Of a stretch of DNA of 64,000 nt, positions 1 through 8,229 are shown piece after piece. Under the pieces are notes generated by a model. That model saw only the letters and a program-made list of their open reading frames with translations, did no database searches and was not told the DNA's origin. Within the stretch, counting starts at the first letter, position 1. The number at the start of each line of letters is the position of its first letter. Origin of the DNA: Flavobacterium magnum. GTDB lineage: Bacteria > Bacteroidota > Bacteroidia > Flavobacteriales > Flavobacteriaceae. The stretch spans positions 2,046,001 to 2,110,000 of the forward strand of contig NZ_CP028811.1 in assembly GCF_003055625.1 (NCBI RefSeq). The letters are read 5' to 3'. The position numbers and the translations under genes were made by a program.

Positions 1-56
1 ACAACGTTATGGCCGAAGCGTTCCGGAGCGAATGCATTTCAGAAAAGTAACCGCTG

Positions 57-818
57 CTATAAGGAAAAGCCTCCCGATGCCTCAATCCTCTGGGCATTGA
101 CCCAACGGCCTTCTTCAGAGCAAAGGAAAGCCACCACACCTCCGATATCCTCCGGCAATCCGACGCGTCCCAAAGCGGTTTGTGCCGCCACGAACGCATT
201 CAGTTCCGCGTTATCGCGCACCTGTCCACCCCCGAAATCGGTCTCAATGGCGCCCGGCGCAATGACATTTACCCTGATCTGTCTGGTTCCAAGTTCTTTC
301 GCGAGGTATTTGGTGAGCGTTTCAATGCCACCTTTCATTGTCGCATAGGCAGCATAGCCGGGCAGGGTAAAGCGCGCGAGTCCGGTAGAGACGTTCACAA
401 TTCCGCCGCCATCATTCATTAAGCGAAACGCGTGCTGCGTCATGAAAAAGGTGGCTTTCAGGTGGACATTCACCATGGTGTCAAATTGCTCCTCCGTTGT
501 TTCGGCAAATGGCGTATGAAGTCCGATCCCGGCATTATTAATGAGAAAATCAAAAGTCTGCGCGCCAAAATGATCCTGCAGTAATTTGGATACCGAATTA
601 AAAAAAGAAGTAAAGGATTTCGAATCCGCGACGTTTAAAGGTAATGCGGCCGCCCGCTGTCCCAGAAGTTCTATTTCTTTTACGGTGTCAAGCGCTTCCG
701 CCTCCTTGGTGAGGTAGGTAAGGATGATGTCATTTCCTTTTTTTGCCAACGCCAGCGCCATACTTTTTCCGAGCCCGCGGCTCCCGCCGGTTACCAGTGC
801 AATCTTATGAAGTGCCAT
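57..818 (-). CDS. SDR family NAD(P)-dependent oxidoreductase
   Basis: A classical short-chain dehydrogenase/reductase of 253 residues, the usual length for the family. The Rossmann cofactor motif TGGSRGLG is at residues 10-17, NNAG at 94-97, catalytic Ser at 144 and the YxxxK pair at Tyr158/Lys162, so it should be an active soluble NAD(P)H-dependent oxidoreductase. The substrate cannot be told from sequence. The last stretch reads VNAQRIEASGG where many relatives have an ITGQ-type ending, a mild divergence near the C-terminus. The gene follows an AraC-type regulator on the same strand, 129 bp upstream, which may control it. A -7-like box lies just before the ATG. Family assignment is sure; specific function is unknown. 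Confidence 0.93.
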   Translation of the reverse strand: MALHKIALVTGGSRGLGKSMALALAKKGNDIILTYLTKEAEALDTVKEIELLGQRAAALPLNVADSKSFTSFFNSVSKLLQDHFGAQTFDFLINNAGIGLHTPFAETTEEQFDTMVNVHLKATFFMTQHAFRLMNDGGGIVNVSTGLARFTLPGYAAYATMKGGIETLTKYLAKELGTRQIRVNVIAPGAIETDFGGGQVRDNAELNAFVAAQTALGRVGLPEDIGGVVAFLCSEEGRWVNAQRIEASGGFSL

Positions 819-844
819 ATTTTTAATAGTTAAAGATTAAGGCA

Positions 845-852
845 CAAATGTA
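845..852 (-). promoter_or_regulatory. Possible -7 box for the SDR gene
   Basis: On the minus strand this reads TACATTTG, a match to the Bacteroidota -7 consensus TAnnTTTG, 26 bp before the SDR start codon. No clear TTG -33 element lies at the right distance, so the call is weak. Confidence 0.35.
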
Positions 853-947
853 AGGGCGGAGTAGGCGCGAAAAATGATGAAGACTTCAGTATTTTAACAG
901 AGGCAAATACGACCCGGCCGGACTTTTATGAAATTGCCGTACCGTTC

Positions 948-1322
948 TTAGCCTGCAGCCTTCCGATATTGCAGCGGCGTGATCCCGCACATCCCTTTAA
1001 AAAATTTGATAAAATTCGTAGGCTCATCATAGGCAAATATCAAGGCAATGTCTGCGACCGACGCATCGGTGTCGCGCAAAAGCCTTTGTGCTTCCCGCAG
1101 AATGGCTTCTTCCATGAAATCGCAGGGTGACTTGCCGGTGGTGAGCTTCAGCGTATTGGTGAGGTGCCCGGGGTGGATGAACAGCTTTTCTGCAAATTTG
1201 GAGGAAGACATGCGGTAGTTTGCTTTTCCGGCGAAAAGTTCGGCCAAATGCGCTTCATAGAGCTGAAGGAAGTCGGCGGTAATCTCATCTTTGCGGGATA
1301 ATATCTTCTTTGGTATGGGCAT
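948..1322 (-). CDS. AraC-type HTH protein (DNA-binding domain only)
   Basis: This 124-residue protein is essentially only the double helix-turn-helix of the AraC/XylS family. The first HTH lies around residues 38-66 and the second around 88-118, ending in the family-typical GITPLQYRK. Full-length AraC regulators carry an extra sensory domain of 150-200 residues, which is absent here. No in-frame coding sequence upstream suggests truncation, so it is probably a stand-alone HTH regulator. It lies on the same strand as, and just upstream of, the SDR gene, its most likely target. A minus-strand TACATTTG (1333-1340) sits 10 bp before the ATG and may be its -7 box. Confidence 0.85.
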   Translation of the reverse strand: MPIPKKILSRKDEITADFLQLYEAHLAELFAGKANYRMSSSKFAEKLFIHPGHLTNTLKLTTGKSPCDFMEEAILREAQRLLRDTDASVADIALIFAYDEPTNFIKFFKGMCGITPLQYRKAAG

Positions 1323-1512
1323 AATTCAAGGTCAAATGTAACACAATCTGGCTGCAGTTGTCTGAGTGGGAGATAGGCAGGCAAAGTGATAAGGCCAATG
1401 TGGATAATTGGAAAATCTTACCGAATACCCATTAGCCAAACCTGAAGATGATACACTTTTTTTTCGCCGTACCGTTGTTTTGAAATTCAAACTCTGCGTT
1501 CACAGCCGGGAA

Positions 1513-1543
1513 TAAAAAAAGCTGAACCGTTGCGTTCAGCTTT
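1513..1543 (-). terminator. Intrinsic terminator downstream of tRNA-Pro
   Basis: Inverted repeat GCTGAAC (1521-1527) and GTTCAGC (1534-1540), lengthened by A/T pairs on both sides. Read on the minus strand it is followed by a run of T, directly after the 3' end of the tRNA. Confidence 0.75.
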
Positions 1544-1550
1544 CTGTTGG

Positions 1551-1626
1551 TCGGGGTGGCAGGATTCGAACCTGCGGCCTCCTGCTCCCAAAGCAGGCGC
1601 GATAACCGGGCTACGCTACACCCCGA
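1551..1626 (-). tRNA. tRNA-Pro (anticodon TGG)
   Basis: A complete 76-nt cloverleaf on the minus strand. The acceptor stem pairs TCGGGGT with ACCCCGA, the anticodon stem pairs CCTGC with GCAGG around the loop TTTGGGA, and the T-loop contains GGTTCGAATCC. The anticodon TGG (plus-strand 1588-1590) reads proline codons. The 3' CCA is not encoded, so it depends on the CCA-adding enzyme encoded at 46842-48266. It has its own promoter and terminator. Confidence 0.97.
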
Positions 1627-1634
1627 AGACGGTG

Positions 1635-1663
1635 CAAATATAGGATTAAATTTCGTTATGCAA
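1635..1663 (-). promoter_or_regulatory. Bacteroidota-type promoter for tRNA-Pro
   Basis: Minus-strand TTG (1663-1661), 18-bp spacer, then TATATTTG (1642-1635), a full match to TTG-N17-23-TAnnTTTG. The -7 box ends 9 bp before the tRNA 5' end, so transcription would start at or very near the mature end. Confidence 0.75.
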
Positions 1664-1882
1664 AATAAAAAACAGGAAAGTTAGAATATCGGCAAACCGA
1701 AAGTTCGGAAGCTGCCGGCATCGCTTCCGACGTCGCGAAGTACACATTTTGCCTGTCTCTCTATCCCGTTAATCTTCGGTCCGGCTTCTTTATAACTTCA
1801 TAATAAATCTTGATAACTCGCTGGCGCAAAATCGGCAATTATGCGTTAATTTAGCGCACGTTAAAATGAACAACAAAATACC

Positions 1883-2830
1883 ATGTCAGATACTATTGAA
1901 AGAATAAAATGCCTGATCGTCGGCTCCGGCCCGGCAGGTTATACGGCGGCCATTTACGCCGCAAGAGCAAATATGTTTCCTGTGCTTTACCAGGGTATGC
2001 AACCCGGCGGGCAATTGACAACTACTAACGAAGTCGAGAACTTTCCCGGCTACCCGAAAGGCATCACAGGACCTGAAATGATGGTCGAATTGCAGGAACA
2101 GGCCAAGCGCTTCGGAACCGATGTGCGCGATGGTTGGGTGACCAAGGTTGATTTCTCAGGCCCGGTGCATAAGGTTTGGGTAAACGATGTCATTGAGCTG
2201 CATGCCGATACGGTGATCATTTCTACCGGTGCGTCGGCGAAGTACCTCGGTCTGCCGTCTGAGCAGCACTACCTCAATACAGGCGGCGGCGTGTCGGCTT
2301 GTGCGGTTTGCGACGGATTTTTCTACCGGAATCAGGAAGTGGTTATCGTAGGTGCAGGTGATTCAGCTTGTGAAGAGGCGCATTATCTTTCCAAGCTTTG
2401 TAAAAAGGTTACGATGCTGGTAAGGAGCGAAAATTTCCGCGCTTCGAAAATTATGGCCGAACGCGTGATGAAAACAGAAAATATTGAAATCATGTTCAAT
2501 ACCGAAACTCTGGAAGTTTGCGGTGACGGCCAGGTGGTAAATCAGATAAAAGTCATTGACAAGAATGCCAAAGAAGAGAAAATCATTCCGGCGACCGGTT
2601 TTTTCGTTGCCATCGGACACAAGCCCAACACGGATATTTTCAAAGAATACATTACGCTTGACGAAACCGGGTATATCATCAATGTGCCAGGAACGTCAAA
2701 AACAAACGTTTCCGGCGTCTTCGTAGCCGGTGACGCGGCAGACCATGTGTACCGTCAGGCTATTACTGCTGCGGGTACGGGTTGTATGGCAGCTTTGGAC
2801 GCAGAGCGTTATCTTGCCGCTATGGAATAA
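1883..2830 (+). CDS. trxB: Thioredoxin-disulfide reductase
   Basis: A low-molecular-weight thioredoxin reductase of 315 residues, normal for bacterial TrxB. It moves electrons from NADPH through FAD to thioredoxin in the cytoplasm. The FAD-binding GxGxxG is at residues 14-19, the redox-active CAVC at 140-143, the NADPH-binding GAGDSA at 157-162, and the second FAD motif GVFVAGDAAD near the C-terminus. The ATG follows an AT-rich leader without a ribosome binding site, as usual in this group. It appears to be a single-gene unit bounded by a strong terminator. Confidence 0.98.
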   Translation: MSDTIERIKCLIVGSGPAGYTAAIYAARANMFPVLYQGMQPGGQLTTTNEVENFPGYPKGITGPEMMVELQEQAKRFGTDVRDGWVTKVDFSGPVHKVWVNDVIELHADTVIISTGASAKYLGLPSEQHYLNTGGGVSACAVCDGFFYRNQEVVIVGAGDSACEEAHYLSKLCKKVTMLVRSENFRASKIMAERVMKTENIEIMFNTETLEVCGDGQVVNQIKVIDKNAKEEKIIPATGFFVAIGHKPNTDIFKEYITLDETGYIINVPGTSKTNVSGVFVAGDAADHVYRQAITAAGTGCMAALDAERYLAAME

Positions 2831-2860
2831 CGGCGCTTTACAGCATTTGATTAATATAGA

Positions 2861-2887
2861 AAAGCCCCAGATATGAGGGGCTTTTTT
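2861..2887 (+). terminator. Intrinsic terminator after trxB
   Basis: Stem AAAGCCCC (2861-2868) and GGGGCTTT (2877-2884) with an 8-nt loop, followed by T residues on the plus strand. It separates trxB from the convergent GIN gene. Confidence 0.85.
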
Positions 2888-2937
2888 ATTGGTGACAATG
2901 AATTTTTTATGCTGTCGGCCATCATAAAGACCGCCGG

Positions 2938-3774
2938 CTATTTCAACGTCTTCTTGAACAATGTGGCATTGTCCGCGAGTTTCTTAAGGTCGATTTTTGG
3001 CTCGCCGTATATGGTAACCTCTGAGCTGCCTGAGGCGTCAAGAATCAGCGTGCTGTCAGCAAATACGCTGCAATTGACATAGCCTTCGGTGGTAAGGGCC
3101 ATATTCTTTACGGTGAGGCCTTTTCCCGTAAATGCCGCGTTGTTGTCCATACGCAGGGTCATGTCGAGCACATCGCCCTCAATCTTGGCCGATGCTTTCT
3201 GGTATAAGTCGCATTTTAATGCCGTCGCCGATATAAGTGCCTTGATGTCGGCGTTCTTGCTCAGGACAAGAGTTCCACTTTCCGACTTAGCGTTCAATTC
3301 TGTTCTGGATTTATCGTTTGCGGTTATTGAGAACGATTTGCATCCGAGGTTCAGGTACAGTCTTGAACCGTCGAACGACTGAAACGAAATCTCATCGAGT
3401 TTCACCTCTTCCAGGGCATTGACCCGTGATTCATTTTTTGTGACGACAGTCTTGAAACTGTCGGTGTAAGTGACCCGGACGCTGAATTTTTTCTCACCGG
3501 TAATTTCTTTGGCCATAAAAAGGATCATCACACTGCCATTCATTGCAATGCCCAGTGCCGGTTGCAGGTTGTCGTCGGCTTCCAGCTCAACACCATTTTT
3601 ATCGCCTTTAATCAGTGATACTTCGAGGTTGTCACGTACTTCAAGTCCGTCAAACGATTCGACCTCTTTTTGTTCGATCACGACAATTTTAGAGCCTCTG
3701 AGTTTTTCTTTTCCCTGCGCAAATGCCATTCCGCTCAGCAAAAGCAGCATCAGGGTGAATGCAGTTTTTTTCAT
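2938..3774 (-). CDS. Secreted GIN-domain (DUF2807-like) protein
   Basis: A 278-residue exported protein with a signal peptide ending around MAFAQ (residues 16-20), then beta-rich sequence of the GIN/DUF2807 'auto-transporter adhesin head' type. Recognisable features are an opening like VESFDGLEVRDNLEVSLIKG, followed by repeated short strands rich in D, S and N and, near the end, LDASGSSEVTIYGEP. The family forms right-handed beta-helix-like folds in the Bacteroidota envelope; its biochemical role is unknown. It is the first of three such paralogues within 5.2 kb, though a terminator and the NTF2-like gene separate it from the PspC/PadR cluster. A minus-strand TATATTTG at 3803-3796 lies 22 bp before the ATG. 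Confidence 0.85.
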   Translation of the reverse strand: MKKTAFTLMLLLLSGMAFAQGKEKLRGSKIVVIEQKEVESFDGLEVRDNLEVSLIKGDKNGVELEADDNLQPALGIAMNGSVMILFMAKEITGEKKFSVRVTYTDSFKTVVTKNESRVNALEEVKLDEISFQSFDGSRLYLNLGCKSFSITANDKSRTELNAKSESGTLVLSKNADIKALISATALKCDLYQKASAKIEGDVLDMTLRMDNNAAFTGKGLTVKNMALTTEGYVNCSVFADSTLILDASGSSEVTIYGEPKIDLKKLADNATLFKKTLK

Positions 3775-3910
3775 GTTTCATATGATTGGGTTTGCCAAAT
3801 ATATGAAAAGTTGCTTAGGTCGGAAAATCGATTGCTTGCGCGGATTACAAAAAAAAACGCTACATAAAATAGCGTCAATTCGTTCGGAGGCGGCACCGGG
3901 ATATTTGCGT

Positions 3911-4285
3911 TTATTCCTGAACCAACTCGGATTCAGTGTGCATCGCACAACGCCACGAATCCTGTTCTTTGATCCATGTGGAAGTACAGGCGCACTGCAT
4001 CGGCTGCTTCTGCGCGTCGCTTTTCGATCCTATGGTAATCGTGTAGCCAATAATGGCACTGTTGCCAAAGACCTCGACTGCAGCCATGCTAATGTCGGTA
4101 ACCCTGATGTCCGCACCTGAACCCGAATCGAACATGTGCTTGAATTCATTTTCATCAACGCGCATCACACCGTTTTTACCTGCCACAGTACACGGAAAGC
4201 GGGTGAGCTGTTTTACGGTTTCGTAATCATGGTCTTCCATGCCCTGCCAATAGTTTTTCTCCAGTTTGATGATTTCATTTTCCAT
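3911..4285 (-). CDS. NTF2-like (DUF4440/SnoaL-type) protein
   Basis: A 124-residue cytoplasmic protein with the layout of the NTF2-like superfamily: an N-terminal helix with LEKNYWQGMEDHDYETV, a middle region ending in a strand with FGNSAIIGYT, and a C-terminal STWIKEQDSWRCAMHTES strand pair. Members are small cone-shaped proteins, either enzymes (SnoaL-like) or ligand binders. No catalytic residues can be assigned here, so the function is unknown. It stands alone between two GIN genes on the same strand, with no clear promoter of its own. The family assignment rests on the overall pattern and the typical length. Confidence 0.75.
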   Translation of the reverse strand: MENEIIKLEKNYWQGMEDHDYETVKQLTRFPCTVAGKNGVMRVDENEFKHMFDSGSGADIRVTDISMAAVEVFGNSAIIGYTITIGSKSDAQKQPMQCACTSTWIKEQDSWRCAMHTESELVQE

Positions 4286-4420
4286 AACAGTTTGATAATA
4301 AGTTGTGTGTTATAAAGTTCAAGAATTTGATCGACAAGAGAAATGCATTTAACAATGATTTAATGTTGGGTCGCGCTTCACTCTGAACAAGCGGGTAGTG
4401 AGGGCGATGCATTCCGGTAC

Positions 4421-4449
4421 AAAAAAAATCCGCCCCAAAAGGAGCGGAT
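4421..4449 (-). terminator. Terminator at the end of the PadR/PspC/GIN operon
   Basis: The inverted repeat ATCCGCCCC (4428-4436) and GGAGCGGAT (4441-4449) forms a 9-bp stem with one G-U pair in minus-strand RNA, a 4-nt loop and a run of eight U. It lies 23 bp past the stop codon of the GIN lipoprotein gene. Confidence 0.8.
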
Positions 4450-4471
4450 GCTTTACTAACTTCAAAATGGA

Positions 4472-5212
4472 CTATTCCTCTGAGACCGATCCACCGCCTG
4501 ATTCCGACTTGGAGAGGGTTTTCGGGATTTTATGGTAGCCCACAGAACCGCCTCCGCTTGCCTCGGCATCGAGTTTCAATATCGGATACACTGAAATGCT
4601 CGCGCCACCGCTCGCATCGGCTTTGATATTGTTGGCCTGTAGTTGTTCTGCATCGACCGGGCTTCCGCCGCTGGCCGAGATTTCTACGTCCAGTGCTTTT
4701 CCGCTGACATCTATGCCGGCGCCTCCACTGGCATCCATTGACATAGTGTCTGCCTCGACGTGAACGTCAAGCTGCGCTCCGCCGCTCGAATGCAATTCCA
4801 GTCTTTCGCAGATCAGTTTCCCATTACCGCGCAACGTGGCGCCACCATCCGCTTGGAGTTCTTTGATCTCGGGTAGCCTTACGGTGACCACAGGACCGTT
4901 AGCCGTTGAATAGCTGCCGTCGGTGCGGACGGTCAGGATGCCATTTATGACCTCTGTCTTGATCAACGACATAATGTTGTCATCCGCTTCGACTGTTACT
5001 TCAGTGCCGGCGCCCTGCTCGACAATGACCTCGATGCCGCCGTCGGCACTAACTCCGGTGAAATTGCCGGAGATGCTGCGGTTTTGCCTGATTACGTTTC
5101 CGCTTCCGTCAATCCCGTCGCCAAAGTTGACATTGTACCTGCAGGAAACGAATAGCAGGCCGATAGCTGCTGCGATGACGATTTTTGTTAGGAAAATGAT
5201 TGCTTTGATCAT
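4472..5212 (-). CDS. GIN-domain (DUF2807) lipoprotein
   Basis: A 246-residue protein with a lipoprotein signal (lipobox around LLFVSC, Cys24), so it is probably anchored in the outer or inner membrane. After a short spacer with GDGIDGSGNV comes the clear DUF2807 head domain: ISGNFTGVSADGGIEVIVEQ, then repeated DASGGA/SSGGA strands that give a regular beta-helix-like register (residues 130-215), and a Gly/Ser-rich tail. It starts 4 bp after the stop codon of the PspC gene and is the last gene of the cluster, followed by a terminator. Linkage to PspC and PadR suggests a role in envelope homeostasis, but this is inference; no activity is known for the family. Confidence 0.9.
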   Translation of the reverse strand: MIKAIIFLTKIVIAAAIGLLFVSCRYNVNFGDGIDGSGNVIRQNRSISGNFTGVSADGGIEVIVEQGAGTEVTVEADDNIMSLIKTEVINGILTVRTDGSYSTANGPVVTVRLPEIKELQADGGATLRGNGKLICERLELHSSGGAQLDVHVEADTMSMDASGGAGIDVSGKALDVEISASGGSPVDAEQLQANNIKADASGGASISVYPILKLDAEASGGGSVGYHKIPKTLSKSESGGGSVSEE

Positions 5213-5216
5213 GGTG

Positions 5217-6992
5217 TTATTTTTTAATGATGGTTCCGTCTTTATCGGTGGTCAGTCCTTTTCCGCCTGTGCCGGCTTTTGCTGGCGGCGTGGGCGTCCT
5301 GGTTTCGATGATCACCTTGCCATTGTCATCGCGGATGGTCGTGGTCGTCGTCACCGTTGAATCGGTAACACGCTCATTGTCCTCTGTACTAACGTCGTTA
5401 TGGTCGTTTTCTTCCACAGGGCAGTCGAGGCACTTTACCTGGTCATGGCCCATCCGGTAGATGTACTGGTCAGAGCTGTAATGCAGGTTGAAGAAATCGT
5501 CGTAAGATGCGTCGTAATCCCGTACGCTGGCATCGGCCTTAAATTTCGTTCCTTCAGGCAGGTAGAGGTGCAACTCCACATACTGGTCGCGGAATTTATT
5601 CGATGCATCGGTCAGCCAATAATTATTCAAAATTAATTTATTTCCTTCTATTTTATAGCTGTACCGGATTTTTTCAGCAATTTTCCTGGCATTGGAAACC
5701 GAATTTCCGCGCGCCTGCTTTTCAATGGAAAGATAGGGCGAAGCCTCGTCGGTTTTTTCAATGTACAACCGGACGTTGTTTGAGTATAAAATCGCCGCAT
5801 CGGTAGAATCCTGGGTGATTTTCATGTCTTCGCGGTCGTACACGTTGCGGGCATAAAAGTCATTGTGCCTGAAAGAAATCTGCAGTGTGTCCTGCGGATT
5901 GAGTACGAAGCTTTGTTTTTGCGTGGCACGGCCTTCTTCTGATCTTTCAACCGCTTCGTTTATACCTAAGGTGATCAGTATCCCTACAGATAAGATCCAC
6001 AATCCCAGTAAAGTGTATTTTGCAGCGCTTCCGATTGATTTCATATTGGTGATCAACAATTTAAAGCCCAGAATAGCGAGGAAGAAAAAGGGAATCCCGA
6101 TGGCGAAAAACATCAGCAGGCCGAAAACCCATATCGGATATTCAGAGAAATTGCCCGCTTCTATATAATCGGACCAGGGGTAACGCATGAAATGGATCGA
6201 ACCCAGTGTAAACACGCCGATCAGTAAACAAATCACGACCGGAATCGACATGATGATGAGGATTACGCCGAACACTTTTGCAAATACCTTGAAGATATTC
6301 ACGATCACATCGCCTATAGAGGTGCTGAATTGCCCCGCGGTATGCCGGGCCTGCTTGCCCATTTTGTCATAGTCGGCATTTTTGATACGCTCTGCCACGT
6401 TATCAAATTCCTCACGCACTTTCTTCTCGATATTGGAGATCGTAATGGGTTCGCCGTGCATTTCGAGTTTCTCGGTCGTGGTCACCGCTTCCGGCATCAC
6501 AATCCAAAGGATGATATAAGCCAGCAGTCCGGTTCCGTAGAAGAATACCAGCACAAGCAGTGCGATGCGCAGCCATACTTTATCCACCCCGAAATAATGC
6601 CCCAATCCGGCAAGCACACCGCCTATCATACCGTTTTCGCGGTCTCGGTACAGTTTCTTTTTCACGGGTCCGTTGGGGTTGCTGTCGAAGGCATTACCGG
6701 CTTTTGAAGGCCCGTCGTTCATCTCATTGTCCAGTCGGTAGTCTTCGGGCTGGCCCATGACGGCGATCACTTCGTCGAGTTCCTTCAGGCTGATGACCTG
6801 TTTGGGATTGGTGTGTTTTTCCGAAATCAGTTCGGCGATGCGCATCTCGATATCGCGGATGATCTCGTCCTGCCCGTTAGAGTTTGACAGGGAACGTTTT
6901 ATGGCGTCAAAATAGCGGGACAGTTTTTGGTAGGCATCCTCATCAATATAGAAGAACATTCCTCCCAGATTTATATTTACCGTTTTGTTCAT
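5217..6992 (-). CDS. PspC-domain membrane protein
   Basis: A 591-residue inner-membrane protein. Residues 1-90 form a conserved cytoplasmic region beginning MNKTVNINLGGMFFYIDED and containing a helical segment with EIIRDIEMRIAELISEK. The PspC domain (about 112-170) shows LYRDRENGMIGGVLAGLGHY and a hydrophobic hairpin ending ILWIVMPEA. Three or more further membrane segments follow (about 235-350), then an extracytoplasmic C-terminal domain ending in a Thr/Pro/Gly-rich tail. PspC proteins belong to phage-shock-type envelope stress responses; this long form with extra domains is typical of Bacteroidota. It starts 2 bp after the PadR stop codon and ends 4 bp before the GIN lipoprotein, so the three are almost certainly one transcript. 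Confidence 0.93.
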   Translation of the reverse strand: MNKTVNINLGGMFFYIDEDAYQKLSRYFDAIKRSLSNSNGQDEIIRDIEMRIAELISEKHTNPKQVISLKELDEVIAVMGQPEDYRLDNEMNDGPSKAGNAFDSNPNGPVKKKLYRDRENGMIGGVLAGLGHYFGVDKVWLRIALLVLVFFYGTGLLAYIILWIVMPEAVTTTEKLEMHGEPITISNIEKKVREEFDNVAERIKNADYDKMGKQARHTAGQFSTSIGDVIVNIFKVFAKVFGVILIIMSIPVVICLLIGVFTLGSIHFMRYPWSDYIEAGNFSEYPIWVFGLLMFFAIGIPFFFLAILGFKLLITNMKSIGSAAKYTLLGLWILSVGILITLGINEAVERSEEGRATQKQSFVLNPQDTLQISFRHNDFYARNVYDREDMKITQDSTDAAILYSNNVRLYIEKTDEASPYLSIEKQARGNSVSNARKIAEKIRYSYKIEGNKLILNNYWLTDASNKFRDQYVELHLYLPEGTKFKADASVRDYDASYDDFFNLHYSSDQYIYRMGHDQVKCLDCPVEENDHNDVSTEDNERVTDSTVTTTTTIRDDNGKVIIETRTPTPPAKAGTGGKGLTTDKDGTIIKK

Positions 6993-6994
6993 GA

Positions 6995-7330
6995 CTATTT
7001 ATTATTTTGGTTAGTGATTATGGACACCGCATCGGATAATTCTGTCCAGGTGCCGTTGAGTTCTTTCAAAAATGTTTGTCCTAATTCGGTCAGGCCGTAA
7101 TATTTCCTTGGCGGCCCTGAAGTCGATTCTTCCCAACGGTAGTTGAGGAGTCCGTCGTTTTTAAGCCTGGTCAGCAGCGGATATACCGTGCCTTCGACCA
7201 CCAGCAATTTTGCGTTTTTCAAGGTATCTAAAATTTCCGAGGTGTAAGCATCTTTTTCCCGAAGGACCGATAAGATGCAGAACTCAAGAACACCTTTACG
7301 CATTTGGGCTTTCGTGTTTTCGATATTCAT
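6995..7330 (-). CDS. PadR family transcriptional regulator
   Basis: A 111-residue winged-helix regulator of the short PadR type. The recognition region contains YTSEILDTLKNAKLLVVEGT followed by the family signature VYPLLTRLKNDGLL and the wing SGPPRKYYGLTELG (residues about 30-90). PadR proteins are usually dimeric repressors released by a ligand or stress signal. Here it is encoded 2 bp before the PspC gene, a recurrent arrangement for PspC-type envelope proteins, so it probably autoregulates this operon. The 42 bp separating it from the upstream GIN gene hold no obvious promoter, so it may be co-transcribed with the genes upstream. Confidence 0.93.
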   Translation of the reverse strand: MNIENTKAQMRKGVLEFCILSVLREKDAYTSEILDTLKNAKLLVVEGTVYPLLTRLKNDGLLNYRWEESTSGPPRKYYGLTELGQTFLKELNGTWTELSDAVSIITNQNNK

Positions 7331-7372
7331 AATTTCTTCGCTGTTTTTAATTCGTTTCGGGTGTAAGCCATC

Positions 7373-8134
7373 TTAATTGGCCGACAATCCGTTTGTGCTT
7401 TTATCTTTAATTGTGGCCAATGCGCCTTCGCTGTATTGTACGTTCTTCGGACTGCCGGAATAGGTGACCCTGGCGCCGTCGGCGATATTCAGCGAAAGGT
7501 TTGTCCCAGCGTGCAGTCGCACCGCCGATTGACCTGAGGCAAAAACAACGGCGTTTTCCGTGTCCAGATTCAGCGCGCTCACTTTCACATTTTTGTCCGT
7601 ATACAGGAATGCATCATAAGCGTTTCCTGAAAGCACCACTGTCGCACTGTCGGTGAATTCACCGGACAGTCTTCCGGTATCGACGCGTCCGTTGAAACTG
7701 GCGTTGTCCGATACTTTTACTGTCGTATTGGCGCGTGACCGGATCATGCCGGTAAATTTTGCGCCCGATGACAGTGCGATGTCTATCGAGCGTGTTTCCA
7801 ATATCTGCGGAAGGACAACCTGTGCCTTTGACGAGGCCGACAACGCACTTAGGCCCGCGCTTTGAAGGTACACCGTAACGCCGTTTACAGGGTTTCCATC
7901 AGCGGTATAAACTTTCAGTGTGCCGTTTTTCACGTCCAGCATGATGTTGCTGAGGTTTTCGTTGCTGCCGCTTTGCATTTTTGCAGACGGGACGGGATCG
8001 ACGGAATAACTGATGGTGATTCCGTTTTTTACTTCGATTCTGGAAAAGTCCGGGATGGCCCTGTTTTCCGATACCTGTGCCTGGGTTAACATTCCGATTA
8101 AGAATAAAACGATGGTTGTTGTGATTTTTAACAT
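7373..8134 (-). CDS. Secreted GIN-domain (DUF2807-like) protein
   Basis: Starting at the ATG at 8134 gives 253 residues with a clean signal peptide (MLKITTTIVLFLIGMLTQAQ). An in-frame start 33 bp upstream would add a charged extension before the signal and is less likely. The mature protein opens with AIPDFSRIEVKNGITISYS, the hallmark entry strand of GIN/DUF2807 domains, followed by many short polar strands (LSALSASSKAQVVLP, VKVSDNASFNG, VVLSGNAYDAFLYT). It is therefore a third head-domain paralogue, exported but without a lipobox. It is the second gene after the 8758-8789 promoter, between DUF4870 and PadR. The function of the family is unknown. Confidence 0.85.
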   Translation of the reverse strand: MLKITTTIVLFLIGMLTQAQVSENRAIPDFSRIEVKNGITISYSVDPVPSAKMQSGSNENLSNIMLDVKNGTLKVYTADGNPVNGVTVYLQSAGLSALSASSKAQVVLPQILETRSIDIALSSGAKFTGMIRSRANTTVKVSDNASFNGRVDTGRLSGEFTDSATVVLSGNAYDAFLYTDKNVKVSALNLDTENAVVFASGQSAVRLHAGTNLSLNIADGARVTYSGSPKNVQYSEGALATIKDKSTNGLSAN

Positions 8135-8207
8135 GATGATTGATTTTTTTCCGGTGCGCTCCGGCATTCGGCTGCGCCCCGGGTGATTAATGATTGATTT
8201 TGATTGA

Positions 8208-8228
8208 TTTGATGATGATTGAAACTCG
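8208..8228. repeat. 21-bp direct repeat, copy 1
   Basis: Exact copy of 8696-8716. This copy abuts the 3' end of the DUF4870 gene, whose stop codon is at 8230-8232, and lies in the leader of the downstream GIN gene. The core reads GATGATGATTGAAACTCG on the plus strand. Confidence 0.85.
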
Positions 8229-8229
8229 G

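Noticed and set aside
1..56. Left-edge sequence before the SDR stop codon
   Set aside because: Too short to hold an assignable feature; no coding frame or RNA could be supported.
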